Numbered from the stretch's first letter, positions 1-8,296 are shown. The stretch is DNA of 64,000 bases from Pseudomonas fluorescens (GCF_902497785.1 NZ_CABVHK010000019.1:1-64000); one strand, 5' to 3'. The notes: generated from the letters alone by a model not told the origin. Numbers and translations: made by a program.

Positions 1-58
1 CAACCTCTGGCCTGATGCGAATCCCCTGTGGGAGCGAGCCTGCTCGCGATGGCGACGT

Positions 59-386
59 GTCAGGCGACGAGTTTTTTGAGGGTGTACATATCCATTCCTG
101 CGGCCACGGCCGCTAATGGTTTCGCCCTTACGGCGAGTCACTTTGAAAAGCGCAAAGTAACCCAACGCTCTTGCCCCACCACTCGGCACCTCGCTCTGGC
201 TCGGTGTGCCCTCACTCCGGCATTGCTCCGCGGGTCGCCGCGAAGGGCCATCCTTGGCCCAGCGCGGCTAAACCGGCATCCTTGCCGGTTTTCCCGCTGC
301 GCAATACCTGCGTTCGGCCAGCGTGGTTTTATGGGGCGCCTAGATCAAAATCAAAAACGAGGCGGCCTGAGAGCCGACCTGACGGT
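59..386 (+). repeat. Long interspersed repeat, copy 1
   Basis: First of three copies of a ~325-bp sequence in the first 2.3 kb. It begins GTCAGGCGACGAGTTTTTTG and ends near CCTGACGGT. The other two copies (597-914 and 1967-2295) lie in the opposite orientation. Inside are smaller palindromes such as AAACCGGCATCCTTGCCGGT. It is open in several frames but the frames differ between copies and have no ribosome binding site, so it is not read as a gene. It is probably a non-coding dispersed repeat; I cannot assign it to a named family. Confidence 0.75.
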
Positions 387-439
387 GAGCTCGATCAGGC
401 CATCGGCGCTGAACACCAATGCCATGCCCCACAACAATT

Positions 440-536
440 CCCTGTGGGAGCGAGCTTGCTCGCGATGGCAATTTATCATCCAGCATCCACGTCGACTGAC
501 ACGCCGCTATCGCGAGCAAGCTCGCTCCCACAGGGA
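440..536. repeat. Inverted pair of REP elements
   Basis: Two head-to-head copies of the CCTGTGGGAGCGAGC...GCTCGCGA palindrome (about 441-466 and 509-536) separated by ~45 bp. This is the usual paired arrangement of Pseudomonas REP sequences and can form a long cruciform or RNA hairpin. Confidence 0.8.
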
Positions 537-596
537 AATTGCTCGGCCCAGAGGTTGTACACGATCAAACCAGCGAAGCGCGCCCGCTTGATGCCT

Positions 597-914
597 CGGT
601 CGGCCCGAAGGCCGCCGCGGTGTTGATGTTGATCTTGATCCTGGGCGCCCCGTAAAACCACGCTGGCCGAACGCAGGCATTGCGTAGCGGGGAAACCGGC
701 AAGGATGCCGGTTTAGCCGCGCTGGGCCAGGGATGGCCTTTCGCGGCGACCCGCGGAGCAATGCCGGAGTGAGGGCACACCGAGCCTAGGCGAGGTGCCG
801 AGTGGTGGGGCAAGAGCCTTTGCTTACTTTGGGCCGGGCCGCGCAGGCTTTTCAAAGTGAGTCGCCGTAAGGGCGAAACCAATAGCCGCCGTTACCGCAG
901 GAATGGATATGTAC
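597..914 (-). repeat. Long interspersed repeat, copy 2
   Basis: Inverted relative to copy 1. It matches over the blocks containing GGCGCCCCGT, the ACCGGCAAGGATGCCGGTTT palindrome and CGTAAGGGCGAAACCAATAG. It differs by a short insertion near 833-850 and loses similarity after the GATATGTAC motif, so the outer end is eroded. Confidence 0.7.
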
Positions 915-950
915 TCAGCCAACAAGATAAAAGTTGGCTGTCAGGCCGCC

Positions 951-976
951 TTCGCGGGCAAGCCCGCTCCCACAGG
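951..976 (-). repeat. Single REP element
   Basis: TTCGCGGGCAAGCCCGCTCC followed by CACAGGG: a lone variant REP palindrome without a partner. The 977-1250 stretch behind it holds no gene I can support. Confidence 0.6.
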
Positions 977-1252
977 GTTCTGTGTATGTGCGGGGAATGA
1001 GTCCACTTGCAGGGGCTGCGACCGGTTGGAAAGAGCCTTCGTCTGTAGGACAAATCCACAACTACATCGCCTTGCGCCTTTGCCTACAACTACGCCAGAA
1101 TCCGCCGGCTTGTGTGCCTTGGCTCTGGTCTCTAATGTCTGCGCATCGCTGCCAATTCAGCGATCGGGTTTAGCAGCTCGGACAATTCAAGGCACGCAGT
1201 GTCGCCCCCTGACCCTTCCGCGCGAATGTTGCGCGGGCAGGTCTGCGTTTAT

Positions 1253-1358
1253 GGTGGCTGTGCGTGGGGCACTTCGGTGCGCCGGGTTCCTTGATCCCTG
1301 GTCTGCTAACCCGCGTACAGTCGCCACCTCTTGTTTAGCAGCAATGTGTGGCGACTCC
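1253..1358 (+). promoter_or_regulatory. Structured leader with alternative pairings
   Basis: The leader upstream of the 1379 gene can fold two ways. In one, GGTGGC (1253-1258) closes a multibranch with GCCACC (1323-1328), enclosing GCAC-TTCG-GTGC (1269-1280) and CGGGTT/AACCCG (1283-1288/1308-1313). In the other, GTCGCCAC (1320-1327) pairs perfectly with GTGGCGAC (1348-1355), which ends 10 bases before the ribosome binding site. The two share the GCCAC strand and exclude each other. The layout is like a cis-acting RNA switch; the pairing is visible in the sequence, the function is inferred. Confidence 0.5.
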
Positions 1359-1378
1359 ATCGATCAAGGAGCTTCACC

Positions 1379-1699
1379 ATGCCAAAAGCAACCCCCAACC
1401 CCCCAGAATCAACCCCCGAAACCGATCCAGCCTTCGACCTGGGTTTCGATCCCGCCGATCTAAAAACCTCATCCCCCCACACCCCCACCACAATGTATTC
1501 AATCACCCCGGGCATCGACACCGAAACCCTGTTGGCAAGCGCCTGCGAATCCCTGGCTTCAGCCAGCGTCATGGCCTGCGATTTCGCAGTATTTGTGAGC
1601 GGCCCGCAGCGCAAGATGTTGTTGGGCATCCAGCAACTCATCATGCTGGCCGACCTGGCGGTGAACCGAGCGCTGGATAACATCGAACCGCAACAATAG
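1379..1699 (+). CDS. Small Pseudomonas-type protein, DUF6124-like
   Basis: A 106-residue soluble protein of unknown function. The N-terminal ~50 residues are Pro/Thr-rich and low-complexity. The C-terminal half is helical and carries the conserved-looking core ESLASASVMACDFA followed by LGIQQLIMLADLAVNRALD. This layout matches a family of small proteins restricted to Pseudomonas that I believe is DUF6124; the family name is from memory. The start at 1379 is chosen because AAGGAG lies 6 bases upstream; an in-frame start at 1331 would lie inside the leader hairpin. The gene is isolated between repeats and follows an unusual structured leader (1253-1358), which suggests post-transcriptional control. 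Confidence 0.8.
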   Translation: MPKATPNPPESTPETDPAFDLGFDPADLKTSSPHTPTTMYSITPGIDTETLLASACESLASASVMACDFAVFVSGPQRKMLLGIQQLIMLADLAVNRALDNIEPQQ

Positions 1700-1707
1700 A
1701 CGCTGAC

Positions 1708-1845
1708 CCCTGTGGCGAGGGAGCTTGCTCCCGCTGGGCTGCGCAGCAGCCCCTAACCTGGTAAATGCAATCGTTCTGCCACACCGCATGTGCCGGATTT
1801 GCGTCTGCTGCGCAGCCGAGCGGGAGCAAGCTCCCTCGCCACAGG
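1708..1845. repeat. Large inverted REP variant
   Basis: CCTGTGGCGAGGGAGCTTGC on the left is mirrored by GCAAGCTCCCTCGCCACAGG on the right, and the inner arms GGCTGCGCAGCAGCC / GCGCAGCC extend the pairing. It begins 8 bp after the 1379 gene stops and could act as its 3' hairpin. Confidence 0.75.
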
Positions 1846-1966
1846 TGAATTCAGTTGGACCGCGTTATCGACCATGGTGGGAACGCCGCCCGGAGCAGGC
1901 TCGCTCACAGTGGGAAGTTTTTGGGGCGTAGCATTGGGGTTCTACGCCGATAGCCTGGTCGGACTA

Positions 1967-2295
1967 ACCGTCAGGTCGGCCCGAAGGCCGCCGAGGTTTT
2001 GATTTTGATCTTAGGCGCCCCGTCAAACCACGCTGGCCGAACGCAGGTATTGCGCAGCGGGGAAACCGGCAAGGATGCCGGTTTAGCCGCGCTGGGCCAA
2101 GGATGGCCCTTCGCGGCGACCCGCGGAGCAATGCCGGAGTGAGGGCACACCGAGCCCAGGCGAGGTGCCGAGTGGTGGGGCAAGAGCGTTGGGTTACTTT
2201 GCGCTTTTCAAAGTGACTCGCCGTAAGGGCGAAACCAATAGTCGCCGTTACCGCAGAAATGGATATGTACACCTTCAAAAAACTCGTCGCCTGAC
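1967..2295 (-). repeat. Long interspersed repeat, copy 3
   Basis: Inverted relative to copy 1 and its closest match, sharing both ends: ACCGTCAGGTCGGC on the left and the complement of GTCAGGCGACGAGTTTTTT on the right. Both outer boundaries of the element can therefore be placed from copies 1 and 3. A single REP (2301-2331) follows directly, as one precedes copy 1 at about 28-52, so REP-repeat adjacency is conserved. Confidence 0.75.
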
Positions 2296-2300
2296 CCACA

Positions 2301-2331
2301 GTCTTCGCGAGCAGGCTCGCTCCCACAGGGG
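2301..2331 (-). repeat. Single REP element
   Basis: CTTCGCGAGCAGGCTCGCTC followed by CCACAGGG, directly outside long repeat copy 3. Confidence 0.65.
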
Positions 2332-2348
2332 AACTGCGCTGGGCAGCT

Positions 2349-2382
2349 AAAAAAACCGCGACCCATGATCGCGGTTTTTTTT
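2349..2382 (-). terminator. Rho-independent terminator of the curli-like operon
   Basis: Stem CCGCGA (2356-2361) / TCGCGG (2369-2374) flanked by an A-tract on the left and an 8-T tract on the right. It can terminate in both directions. It lies 11 bp past the csgA-like stop codon and closes the minus-strand operon. Confidence 0.85.
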
Positions 2383-2392
2383 CGTCTCGCCA

Positions 2393-3838
2393 TTACTGCT
2401 GCAACACAGTCGCCTGGTTCGCCGTACCCATTTGCTGAACCGTCGCCGTCTGGGTCACGCCACTCTGGTCAACATTGGCAATGTTGCCGGTACCGCCCTG
2501 GGTCACGAACGCCACGTTCATCATGTCAGCCTGTTTCACAGTGATTTGGTTATCGCTACCCGACTGGCTGGTGTTCGCCAGGTTGCCCGTGCCTTCCTGA
2601 TCGAACGAGGTGCTGTTGCCCGTGCCGTTGCTGGAACCCGACGCCAGGTTGGTGGTGCCGCGCTGGTCGGAGATGAGGATGTTGTCGCTGCCGTTCTGGT
2701 CGAAGTACAACTCGTTGTAGCTGTCGGCCTGGCTGACTTTCGTGGTGTTGGCGGTGCCCGTCTGGTTGGTGGTCATGATGTGGCCGACGCCGTCCTGGGT
2801 GAAGTTGGCCACGTTGGCAGTGCCGGTCTGGTTGATGGTTGCGCGCTGGTTGCTGCCGAACTGACCACCTTTCTGCGGACCTTTCCAGTTGCTGGCGTAG
2901 ACCTTGTTTTCGCTGCCCACCGAGTTGGCGGTGAGCACTTGGCTGGTGCCGGTCTGGTAAGTGAAGTGCACGTTGTTCGTGCCCTCCTGGTACAGCGCCA
3001 ACGTCGAGCCGAAGGAGTCGAACTGATCGGCATAGATCGCGTTGAGGTCGCCCACCTGCAGCACCTGAGCGACGTTGTTGTCGCCGAAGCTCTGGTCGAC
3101 CACGGTTTCGTTGGTCGAGCCGATCTGGTCAACCGTCGCCTGGCTGGCAGTTTGCGAGTCTTGCCAGATTTCGGTGCCGTTGAATTCGCCGAGCTGGTTG
3201 ATGGTCGCGGTGCCGCCGATGCCGAAGCTCTGGTCGGCGTAGGCGTAGTTGCCTTCGCCCGTCTGGTTGACGTTGATCTGGCCGGCCATGTGCCCGACCT
3301 GTTCGGCGGTGCCGTAGTTGGCGGTGCCGAACTGAATGACCGTCGCGTTGTTGCCGATGCCCAGCGCCAGTTGTTCGATGTTGGCCTCGTTGGCCTCACC
3401 GAGTTGGGACGTGTGCGCCGTGTTGGCTTCCTGTTCTTCCTGATAGATGAACGAGAAGTTGGTGCTGCCTTGCTGTTGTTGCAGTGCTTCGTTGCTGCCC
3501 AGGCCAATCGACTGGCTGGCATGACTGACGTTGCCGCTGCCGATCTGTTGCTGAGTGATGGTGCCGTTATTTTCAAACAGCTGCTCGGCGTAACCGGCGT
3601 TGAAATCACCGATCTGAAACTGCTCGATGGTGCCGGTCGCGGTGTCCTGCAACGCGGCGGCGTCGTTGCCTTGGCCGAGTTGCGACTGGAAGGCGGAACT
3701 GAACGGCGCCGCGGTCTGTTTCACATCGGCGATGTTCGCGGTACCGGTCTGGTCCTGGGTGGAAAGGCTGTCGTCGGCCATCGCCTGGGCACTGACAATG
3801 ACCAGGATGGCGGCGGTGAGGGGCGTCAGTTTGAACAT
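2393..3838 (-). CDS. csgA: CsgA-like major curlin, unusually long
   Basis: Secreted amyloid fibre subunit, 481 residues. A signal peptide (about residues 1-21, ending AQAMA) precedes roughly 19 curlin repeats with the pattern QxGxxNxAxxxQ, for example QIGSGNVSHASQ, QTGEGNYAYADQ and QTGTANVANFTQ. Each repeat would form one strand-turn-strand layer of a beta-solenoid amyloid. E. coli CsgA has five repeats in about 150 residues, so this subunit is about three times longer. It is the last gene of a four-gene operon with the CsgB-like nucleator 27 bp upstream, GGAGG ahead of the start and a terminator just after. No csgC, csgE, csgF or csgG is in this window. The curlin family call is secure; equivalence to E. 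coli CsgA as major subunit is inferred. Confidence 0.9.
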   Translation of the reverse strand: MFKLTPLTAAILVIVSAQAMADDSLSTQDQTGTANIADVKQTAAPFSSAFQSQLGQGNDAAALQDTATGTIEQFQIGDFNAGYAEQLFENNGTITQQQIGSGNVSHASQSIGLGSNEALQQQQGSTNFSFIYQEEQEANTAHTSQLGEANEANIEQLALGIGNNATVIQFGTANYGTAEQVGHMAGQINVNQTGEGNYAYADQSFGIGGTATINQLGEFNGTEIWQDSQTASQATVDQIGSTNETVVDQSFGDNNVAQVLQVGDLNAIYADQFDSFGSTLALYQEGTNNVHFTYQTGTSQVLTANSVGSENKVYASNWKGPQKGGQFGSNQRATINQTGTANVANFTQDGVGHIMTTNQTGTANTTKVSQADSYNELYFDQNGSDNILISDQRGTTNLASGSSNGTGNSTSFDQEGTGNLANTSQSGSDNQITVKQADMMNVAFVTQGGTGNIANVDQSGVTQTATVQQMGTANQATVLQQ

Positions 3839-3865
3839 GATGAAACCTCCAAGTGGTGCAGTGCT

Positions 3866-4327
3866 TTAGCGGTATTGTTTGACCGAAACGCTCATGCCGT
3901 TTCCCGACTGGTTCACGGCGCTGGAAAGCCCCGCGCCGGCCTGGTCGATGCTGGCGTCGTTGTTGTTGCCGTTCTGGGAAATCTGCGCGCGGTTCTGGCT
4001 GCCGGCCTGCCTGATGGCAGCGGCGTTGCCGGAACCTTGTTGAGTGATCAATGCCATCAGGTCGCTGCCCTGTTGCAGGATGAACGCTTCCTGATTGCTC
4101 CCCGACTGAACGATGGTGCCGAGCAACGACTGACCGTTCTGTTGCACCAGTGCGACGTTGGCCTGGCCGTTCTGATTGATCAGCGCTTGCACGCCCACCG
4201 GCGGTGGTAGCTCGCCGAGGTCGGCGCCGGGCGCGAGGTCGTCGTTTTCCATCAAGTCATCGGCGCGCGCGCCCGCACCGCTGCAAAGCAGAAGCAGGCA
4301 GAGCAGGGCGGCGGTCGAGGTTTTCAT
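3866..4327 (-). CDS. csgB: CsgB-like minor curlin / nucleator
   Basis: 153-residue exported protein. A signal peptide (about residues 1-22, ending GARA) and an acidic linker (DDLMENDDLAPGADLG) are followed by five to six curlin repeats such as QNGQANVALVQQ, QSGSNQEAFILQQ and QNGNNNDASIDQ. It ends in a basic VSVKQYR tail. Length and position just ahead of the major curlin match CsgB, the outer-membrane nucleator that templates CsgA polymerisation. An AGGAC ribosome site precedes the start. Which of the two curlins nucleates is inferred from size and gene order only. Confidence 0.88.
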   Translation of the reverse strand: MKTSTAALLCLLLLCSGAGARADDLMENDDLAPGADLGELPPPVGVQALINQNGQANVALVQQNGQSLLGTIVQSGSNQEAFILQQGSDLMALITQQGSGNAAAIRQAGSQNRAQISQNGNNNDASIDQAGAGLSSAVNQSGNGMSVSVKQYR

Positions 4328-4351
4328 GGCGTTGTCCTTTGGGTAGAGGCC

Positions 4352-4380
4352 CGCCCCATCAACCTGCGGTCGATGGGGCG
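4352..4380 (-). other. Intercistronic hairpin in the curli-like operon
   Basis: CGCCCCATC (4352-4360) pairs with GATGGGGCG (4372-4380) around an 11-base loop, between the 748-aa gene and csgB. There is no U-tract, so it is more likely an mRNA-stabilising or processing element that raises curlin output relative to the large upstream genes. Confidence 0.5.
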
Positions 4381-4385
4381 AGGGC

Positions 4386-6632
4386 TCAGTTGGAGACCAC
4401 CGACACCGAGCGCACGGTGCCTTGGGACGAGGTGATGGTGGCCGTCGGGTTCGCCGACGGAATCACCGTGGTGCTGTTGCTCACCGTCAGCCGCCAGCGT
4501 CCGGTCAGCGGCACCGTGGTGCTGCCCAGCGTTACCAGGCCGGTCGGGGTGGTTACCTGAACGGTGATGGTGTTGCCGGTGGTCACCGATGAAGTACCGG
4601 TAAAGTCCCAGTTGAAGCGGTTATTGGAACGGGCCGTCACCGTGGCCGCTGTGACTGCGAAGGTTTCCGCAGCAGGCCGTGGCGAGACTTGCACCGTGAC
4701 CGTGGCCGGCGCCGAGAGGGCGCCGAAGCTGTCCCGGGCGACGTAGTTGAAGGTCGTGGTGAAGGCCGTAGTGACGACAGCCGGTGGGGTGTAGGTCAGC
4801 ACTGTGCCGTTGCTGGTGACGCCGCCGCGACCTTGCGCCGGTTGACCGAAGCTGGCGACCGCGAGCGGCACGTTGCCTTCCGGATCGGTGTCGTTGGCCA
4901 ACACGTTGATCGGCACCGCCACGCCCAGCGTCGCGATGCTGTCCGCAACCGCCACTGGAGGCTGGTTAGGCGCCACGGTAATGGTCACGGTCGCCGCAGC
5001 GGTCGAGGCCAGGCCTTTGACGTCTTGAGCCTTGTAAGTGAAGGTCGCGGTCAGTGGTGCATCGACCACGGCGGGCGGTGTGTAGACCACCGCCGTGGTG
5101 CCGCTCAGAGCCACGGTGCCTTGGCCGGCAGCCGGTGGGATCAGCGCGGTGATGCTCAGTGGCGTGTTGCCGTCCGGGTCGCTGTCGTTGGTCAACAGGT
5201 TGAGGGTGATCGGGATACCAAAGCTGGTGCTGCCACTGTCGGCGACCGCCAACGGAGCCTGGTTTTCACCGGAATCCGGCGCAGTACCGACGACCACCAC
5301 GGGCTCAGTGTCGTTGCCGCCAGCGGCGGATTTGATGGTGACGCTGGCCGGTGGTTGCGCCAGATCGGCAACGGTCAGGCGTTGCAGGGTGCCGGTTTTC
5401 GACAGGCGTCCGAAACCCTGGGCGACCATGTCCGGCACCGCCACTTCGTCTGAAGAGGTGGCCTCGATCAGCAGGGTTTTGTTGCTCCAGTTGTAACGCG
5501 CGGTCTGGACTTTCACCACGTCGGTGATTTTGCTCGACACTGCCGTTGGCCGGTGAGTGCCACTCGGGTCGGTCGCGGTCACCACCACCACCGGAGGCAC
5601 CGTGGCACCGGTCAGGCGATGGCCGAAGAACTGGCCGGCATTGTCGCCGAGCATGTTGATCAGGCAAGGCGTCAACGGTGGTCCGGAAACCAGCGCCACG
5701 CTTTCGCGGAAGCACACGCTCGAACCGTTGGTGGATTTGCCAAAGACCTCAACCCGGGTGCTGCTGGTGCCCGGACCTGACGAGGTGCGGCGGTAGGTGG
5801 CGCGGCCGATCTCCACCGGTGTTTGTGCGCGGCTGTCGAGGACTTTGCCGGACACGGTAAAAAGTGTGGTCTGGATGGTCCCGGCCGGGCCCTGAACACG
5901 CAGGAAGTTGTTGTTGAACGGGCTGCCGGTGACCGCTTCAGTCAGGTTCGGATCGCCCACGAACGTCTCGATGGCGCCGGTGTCCGGGTTCACTTCGGTG
6001 TACGGACCATTGACGCTGCGCAGGAAGGGCCCGACCTCGCCGTTGAGCGCGCCCGCGAAGTTGCCGGGTGCGCCGATGCCAATGTCGCGGGTGATGTTGA
6101 TCGCCCGGCGGCCCGGCGTGGTGACGTTGACCGTTTCCACGCCATACGGGTGAGTAATGGTGTAGGTCCCGGCGATCGGAATGTTTATCCGCAGACGAAT
6201 CCGCGCGAAGCTGGCCTGGTCGCCGTCGACCGGGTTTTCCGAAGCGAACGCCGCTTCGATCCCGGCCACGTAGGCGTCTACGCCATAGCCCCCGACATCG
6301 GCGATGGTGGTCTCGGCGAGGAACCAGAACGTCTCCGGCGGCCAGTTATCCGGGAACACCATCGGCTGGGTATCGTCGTAGACACCAGGCTCTGCATTCA
6401 GGATGCACATGTAGGCGGGCGCGCCGGGAGCGCCAGGTGAACGCGAGCTGGTGGCCCGCGACTGGCACAGTTCCAGTGAGAGCAAATTGCTGTCCTGGTA
6501 CCACATGGGAAATTTCCCCGTGGCAAAGGTGTAGGGGCCGGTATCGACGGCAGCGAGTTGCGCGAACGCACTGCCGGACAGCGAGAGAGTCAGCCCGAGC
6601 GCGTTGAGCGCGAAGCGTGGCCACTTGTTCAT
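4386..6632 (-). CDS. Large secreted Ig-like protein of the curli-like operon
   Basis: 748-residue exported protein of unknown function. A signal peptide (about residues 1-24) leads into a ~300-residue N-terminal domain starting AAVDTGPYTFATGKFPMWYQD and including HPYGVETVNV and GPFLRSVNGPYTE. This domain is shared with the next gene upstream. Then come at least two bacterial Ig/cadherin-like modules (NDSDPDGNTPLSI and NDTDPEGNVPLAV, each followed by a VxYTPPA strand) and a C-terminal beta-rich segment. The start at 6632 is preferred because AGGAGG lies 6 bases upstream; a longer in-frame start at 6671 overlaps the preceding stop. It may be a surface or matrix protein that works with the fibre; that role comes only from operon position. 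Confidence 0.75.
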   Translation of the reverse strand: MNKWPRFALNALGLTLSLSGSAFAQLAAVDTGPYTFATGKFPMWYQDSNLLSLELCQSRATSSRSPGAPGAPAYMCILNAEPGVYDDTQPMVFPDNWPPETFWFLAETTIADVGGYGVDAYVAGIEAAFASENPVDGDQASFARIRLRINIPIAGTYTITHPYGVETVNVTTPGRRAINITRDIGIGAPGNFAGALNGEVGPFLRSVNGPYTEVNPDTGAIETFVGDPNLTEAVTGSPFNNNFLRVQGPAGTIQTTLFTVSGKVLDSRAQTPVEIGRATYRRTSSGPGTSSTRVEVFGKSTNGSSVCFRESVALVSGPPLTPCLINMLGDNAGQFFGHRLTGATVPPVVVVTATDPSGTHRPTAVSSKITDVVKVQTARYNWSNKTLLIEATSSDEVAVPDMVAQGFGRLSKTGTLQRLTVADLAQPPASVTIKSAAGGNDTEPVVVVGTAPDSGENQAPLAVADSGSTSFGIPITLNLLTNDSDPDGNTPLSITALIPPAAGQGTVALSGTTAVVYTPPAVVDAPLTATFTYKAQDVKGLASTAAATVTITVAPNQPPVAVADSIATLGVAVPINVLANDTDPEGNVPLAVASFGQPAQGRGGVTSNGTVLTYTPPAVVTTAFTTTFNYVARDSFGALSAPATVTVQVSPRPAAETFAVTAATVTARSNNRFNWDFTGTSSVTTGNTITVQVTTPTGLVTLGSTTVPLTGRWRLTVSNSTTVIPSANPTATITSSQGTVRSVSVVSN

Positions 6633-6667
6633 GATGCCTCCTGATACGGATCTGGGCATGAGAGCGT

Positions 6668-8014
6668 TCATTGCACGATGACCACTTCTTCGGTATCGGT
6701 GCCGCCATTGGATGACGTCACCCGAACCTTGGCCGGTGGAATCGGCGAGATGCCGGTCGACAGGGTTTTCTCTGCGCCGTTGCCACTGAGGGCGCCGATG
6801 GCGACACCCGTGCCGGAGGTGACGGTGAGTACCGGTGGCGATGTTTCATCGCTGGTCGAAGCCACGACCGTGATTTGTCCGCTGTTCAGGCTGTATTCGG
6901 CGCGTGAGATCACCACCAGGTCGGTGAGCGGCATGGACAAGGAAGTCGGTGTGCTGCTGGGGATGGCCAGGTGGTTGTCGGCGGTCACCACCAGGCTGCT
7001 CGGCAACGTCGGGTTAGTGGATGACTGGGCGTACCAGTGGCCGGTGGTGTCGGCTTCGGTCAGGTTCAGCACCGGGGTGTTGCTGTCCAGGGTCACGGTG
7101 GCCGGTGGTGGCGGGGCCATGACGAAGACATCCTGCTGGGCCACCGGAGCGCTGCTACCCGCCTTGCGCGAGTAAGTGCTGCGCTCGGCAATCATCGGAG
7201 TTGGCCGCACCACGGTCGACAATTTGCCGGAAATGCCCATTACCGTCGTGCGCAAATCCAGTCCGTTAGGCCCTTCAATGCGGATGTAGTTGGTATTGAA
7301 AGGGCTGCCGGTGAAAGCCTCTTGCAGGTTCGGATCACCCACGAACTGCTCGGCTGAACCGGTGACCGGGTTGGTCTCGGTGTAAGGGCCGTTGACGCTG
7401 CGCAGAAAGGGACCGATGTCGCTTTTGAGGGCGCCGTCGTAGGTTTTCGGCGAGCCGATGCCGATGTCCCGGGTCATGTTGATCGCGCGGTCTCCACCGG
7501 CAGGAACGTCGAATATGTCGACGCCGTAGGGGTGGGTGACGGTGTAGACGCCAGCCGTGGGCACGTCGACCCGAATCCGGATGCGGCCAAAACTGACCTG
7601 GTCGCCTTCCACCGGATCTTCAGCGGCGAAGGCGGCTTCGATGGCGCTGACATACGTCAGGTCGATGCCCCGAGCGGCGTCGACGATGGCGCCGTCGCCG
7701 GTGAACCAGAATGATTCATCGGGAAAGTTGCTCGGGAAAACGATGGGTTGGGTGTCGTCGAATACGCCGGGCGTCGGATTCAAAACGCACATGTAGGAGG
7801 GCGCACCGGGCGCACTGGGCACCCGTGAACTGACCGCCTTGGACAGGCACAAGTCGAGGGTTCGACCGTGGGAGTCCTGATACCAGGCAGCAAAAGCGCC
7901 GGTGGCGGGCAGGTAGGGTCCGGGATCAACAGCATAGAGCGCCGCGTGGGCGACGCCTTGGGCCAGAGCGCTCACGACCAGGGCGATCGTGGTTTTGGAC
8001 AGTAAAGGGTGCAT
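6668..8014 (-). CDS. Secreted WYQDS-domain protein, first gene of the curli-like operon
   Basis: 448-residue exported protein. A signal peptide (about residues 1-24, ending GVAHA) is followed by the same N-terminal domain as the 748-aa neighbour: YAVDPGPYLPATGAFAAWYQ, LCLSKAVSSRVPSAPGAPS with YMCVLNPTPGVFDDTQP, and HPYGVDIFDV. It lacks the Ig-like repeats and ends in a shorter beta-rich region with NGGTDTEEVVIVQ, a motif also present in the neighbour (AGGNDTEPVVVVG). The two are ancient duplicates. Invariant Cys pairs in both suggest disulfides. As first gene after the -24/-12 promoter (8072-8087), it is likely co-produced with the curlins. I do not recognise the domain. Confidence 0.75.
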   Translation of the reverse strand: MHPLLSKTTIALVVSALAQGVAHAALYAVDPGPYLPATGAFAAWYQDSHGRTLDLCLSKAVSSRVPSAPGAPSYMCVLNPTPGVFDDTQPIVFPSNFPDESFWFTGDGAIVDAARGIDLTYVSAIEAAFAAEDPVEGDQVSFGRIRIRVDVPTAGVYTVTHPYGVDIFDVPAGGDRAINMTRDIGIGSPKTYDGALKSDIGPFLRSVNGPYTETNPVTGSAEQFVGDPNLQEAFTGSPFNTNYIRIEGPNGLDLRTTVMGISGKLSTVVRPTPMIAERSTYSRKAGSSAPVAQQDVFVMAPPPPATVTLDSNTPVLNLTEADTTGHWYAQSSTNPTLPSSLVVTADNHLAIPSSTPTSLSMPLTDLVVISRAEYSLNSGQITVVASTSDETSPPVLTVTSGTGVAIGALSGNGAEKTLSTGISPIPPAKVRVTSSNGGTDTEEVVIVQ

Positions 8015-8071
8015 GAGTATTCCCTCTATCAGAGACCTGCCCCTCGGGGATGGGTCAGTTGATGAGGCTTC

Positions 8072-8087
8072 GGCAACTTCCGTACCA
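8072..8087 (-). promoter_or_regulatory. Sigma-54 promoter of the curli-like operon
   Basis: On the minus strand TGGTACGGAAGTTGCC fits the -24/-12 consensus TGGCACG-N4-TTGCW with one mismatch in the first box and exactly 10 bases between GG and GC. Transcription would start near 8062, giving a ~48-base leader to the 8014 start codon. A sigma-54 activator gene with two kinases lies directly across the divergent region. Confidence 0.75.
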
Positions 8088-8176
8088 ATCGTCGAAAACT
8101 GCCCGAAGAGGCCCGGATTCAGGGCTTTTCAGACTCAAGCAGGCGCTGAACGGCGCTCGCCCATACGGGCCACAAT

Positions 8177-8190
8177 CCCCAGCATTGGGG
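8177..8190. promoter_or_regulatory. Candidate upstream activator site
   Basis: Perfect inverted repeat CCCCAGCATTGGGG, 90 bp upstream of the -24 box of the curli-like operon, in a G-rich tract. The position suits an enhancer-binding protein; the link to the 11568-12998 activator is inferred. Confidence 0.35.
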
Positions 8191-8296
8191 GCAGATGGGG
8201 TGAGCGGGGCGATTGGGGTATGTGGGGACCCAAGGTCGGGCAAACGGCTATGAGTGGGCTATAACCAATGGGGGGAATCGCCGGGGAAGTCTGTCC

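Noticed and set aside
440..536. CRISPR array in the repeat-rich start of the window
   Set aside because: Repeats are inverted REP palindromes with irregular spacing, and no cas genes are present.
28..882. Several 60-190-codon open frames in the first kilobase
   Set aside because: They run through REP and long-repeat sequence in all frames, differ between repeat copies and lack ribosome sites.
2432..4210. 592-codon plus-strand open frame opposite the curlin genes
   Set aside because: It is the antisense shadow of repetitive, GC-rich curlin coding sequence; the minus-strand products have signal peptides, ribosome sites and clear repeats.
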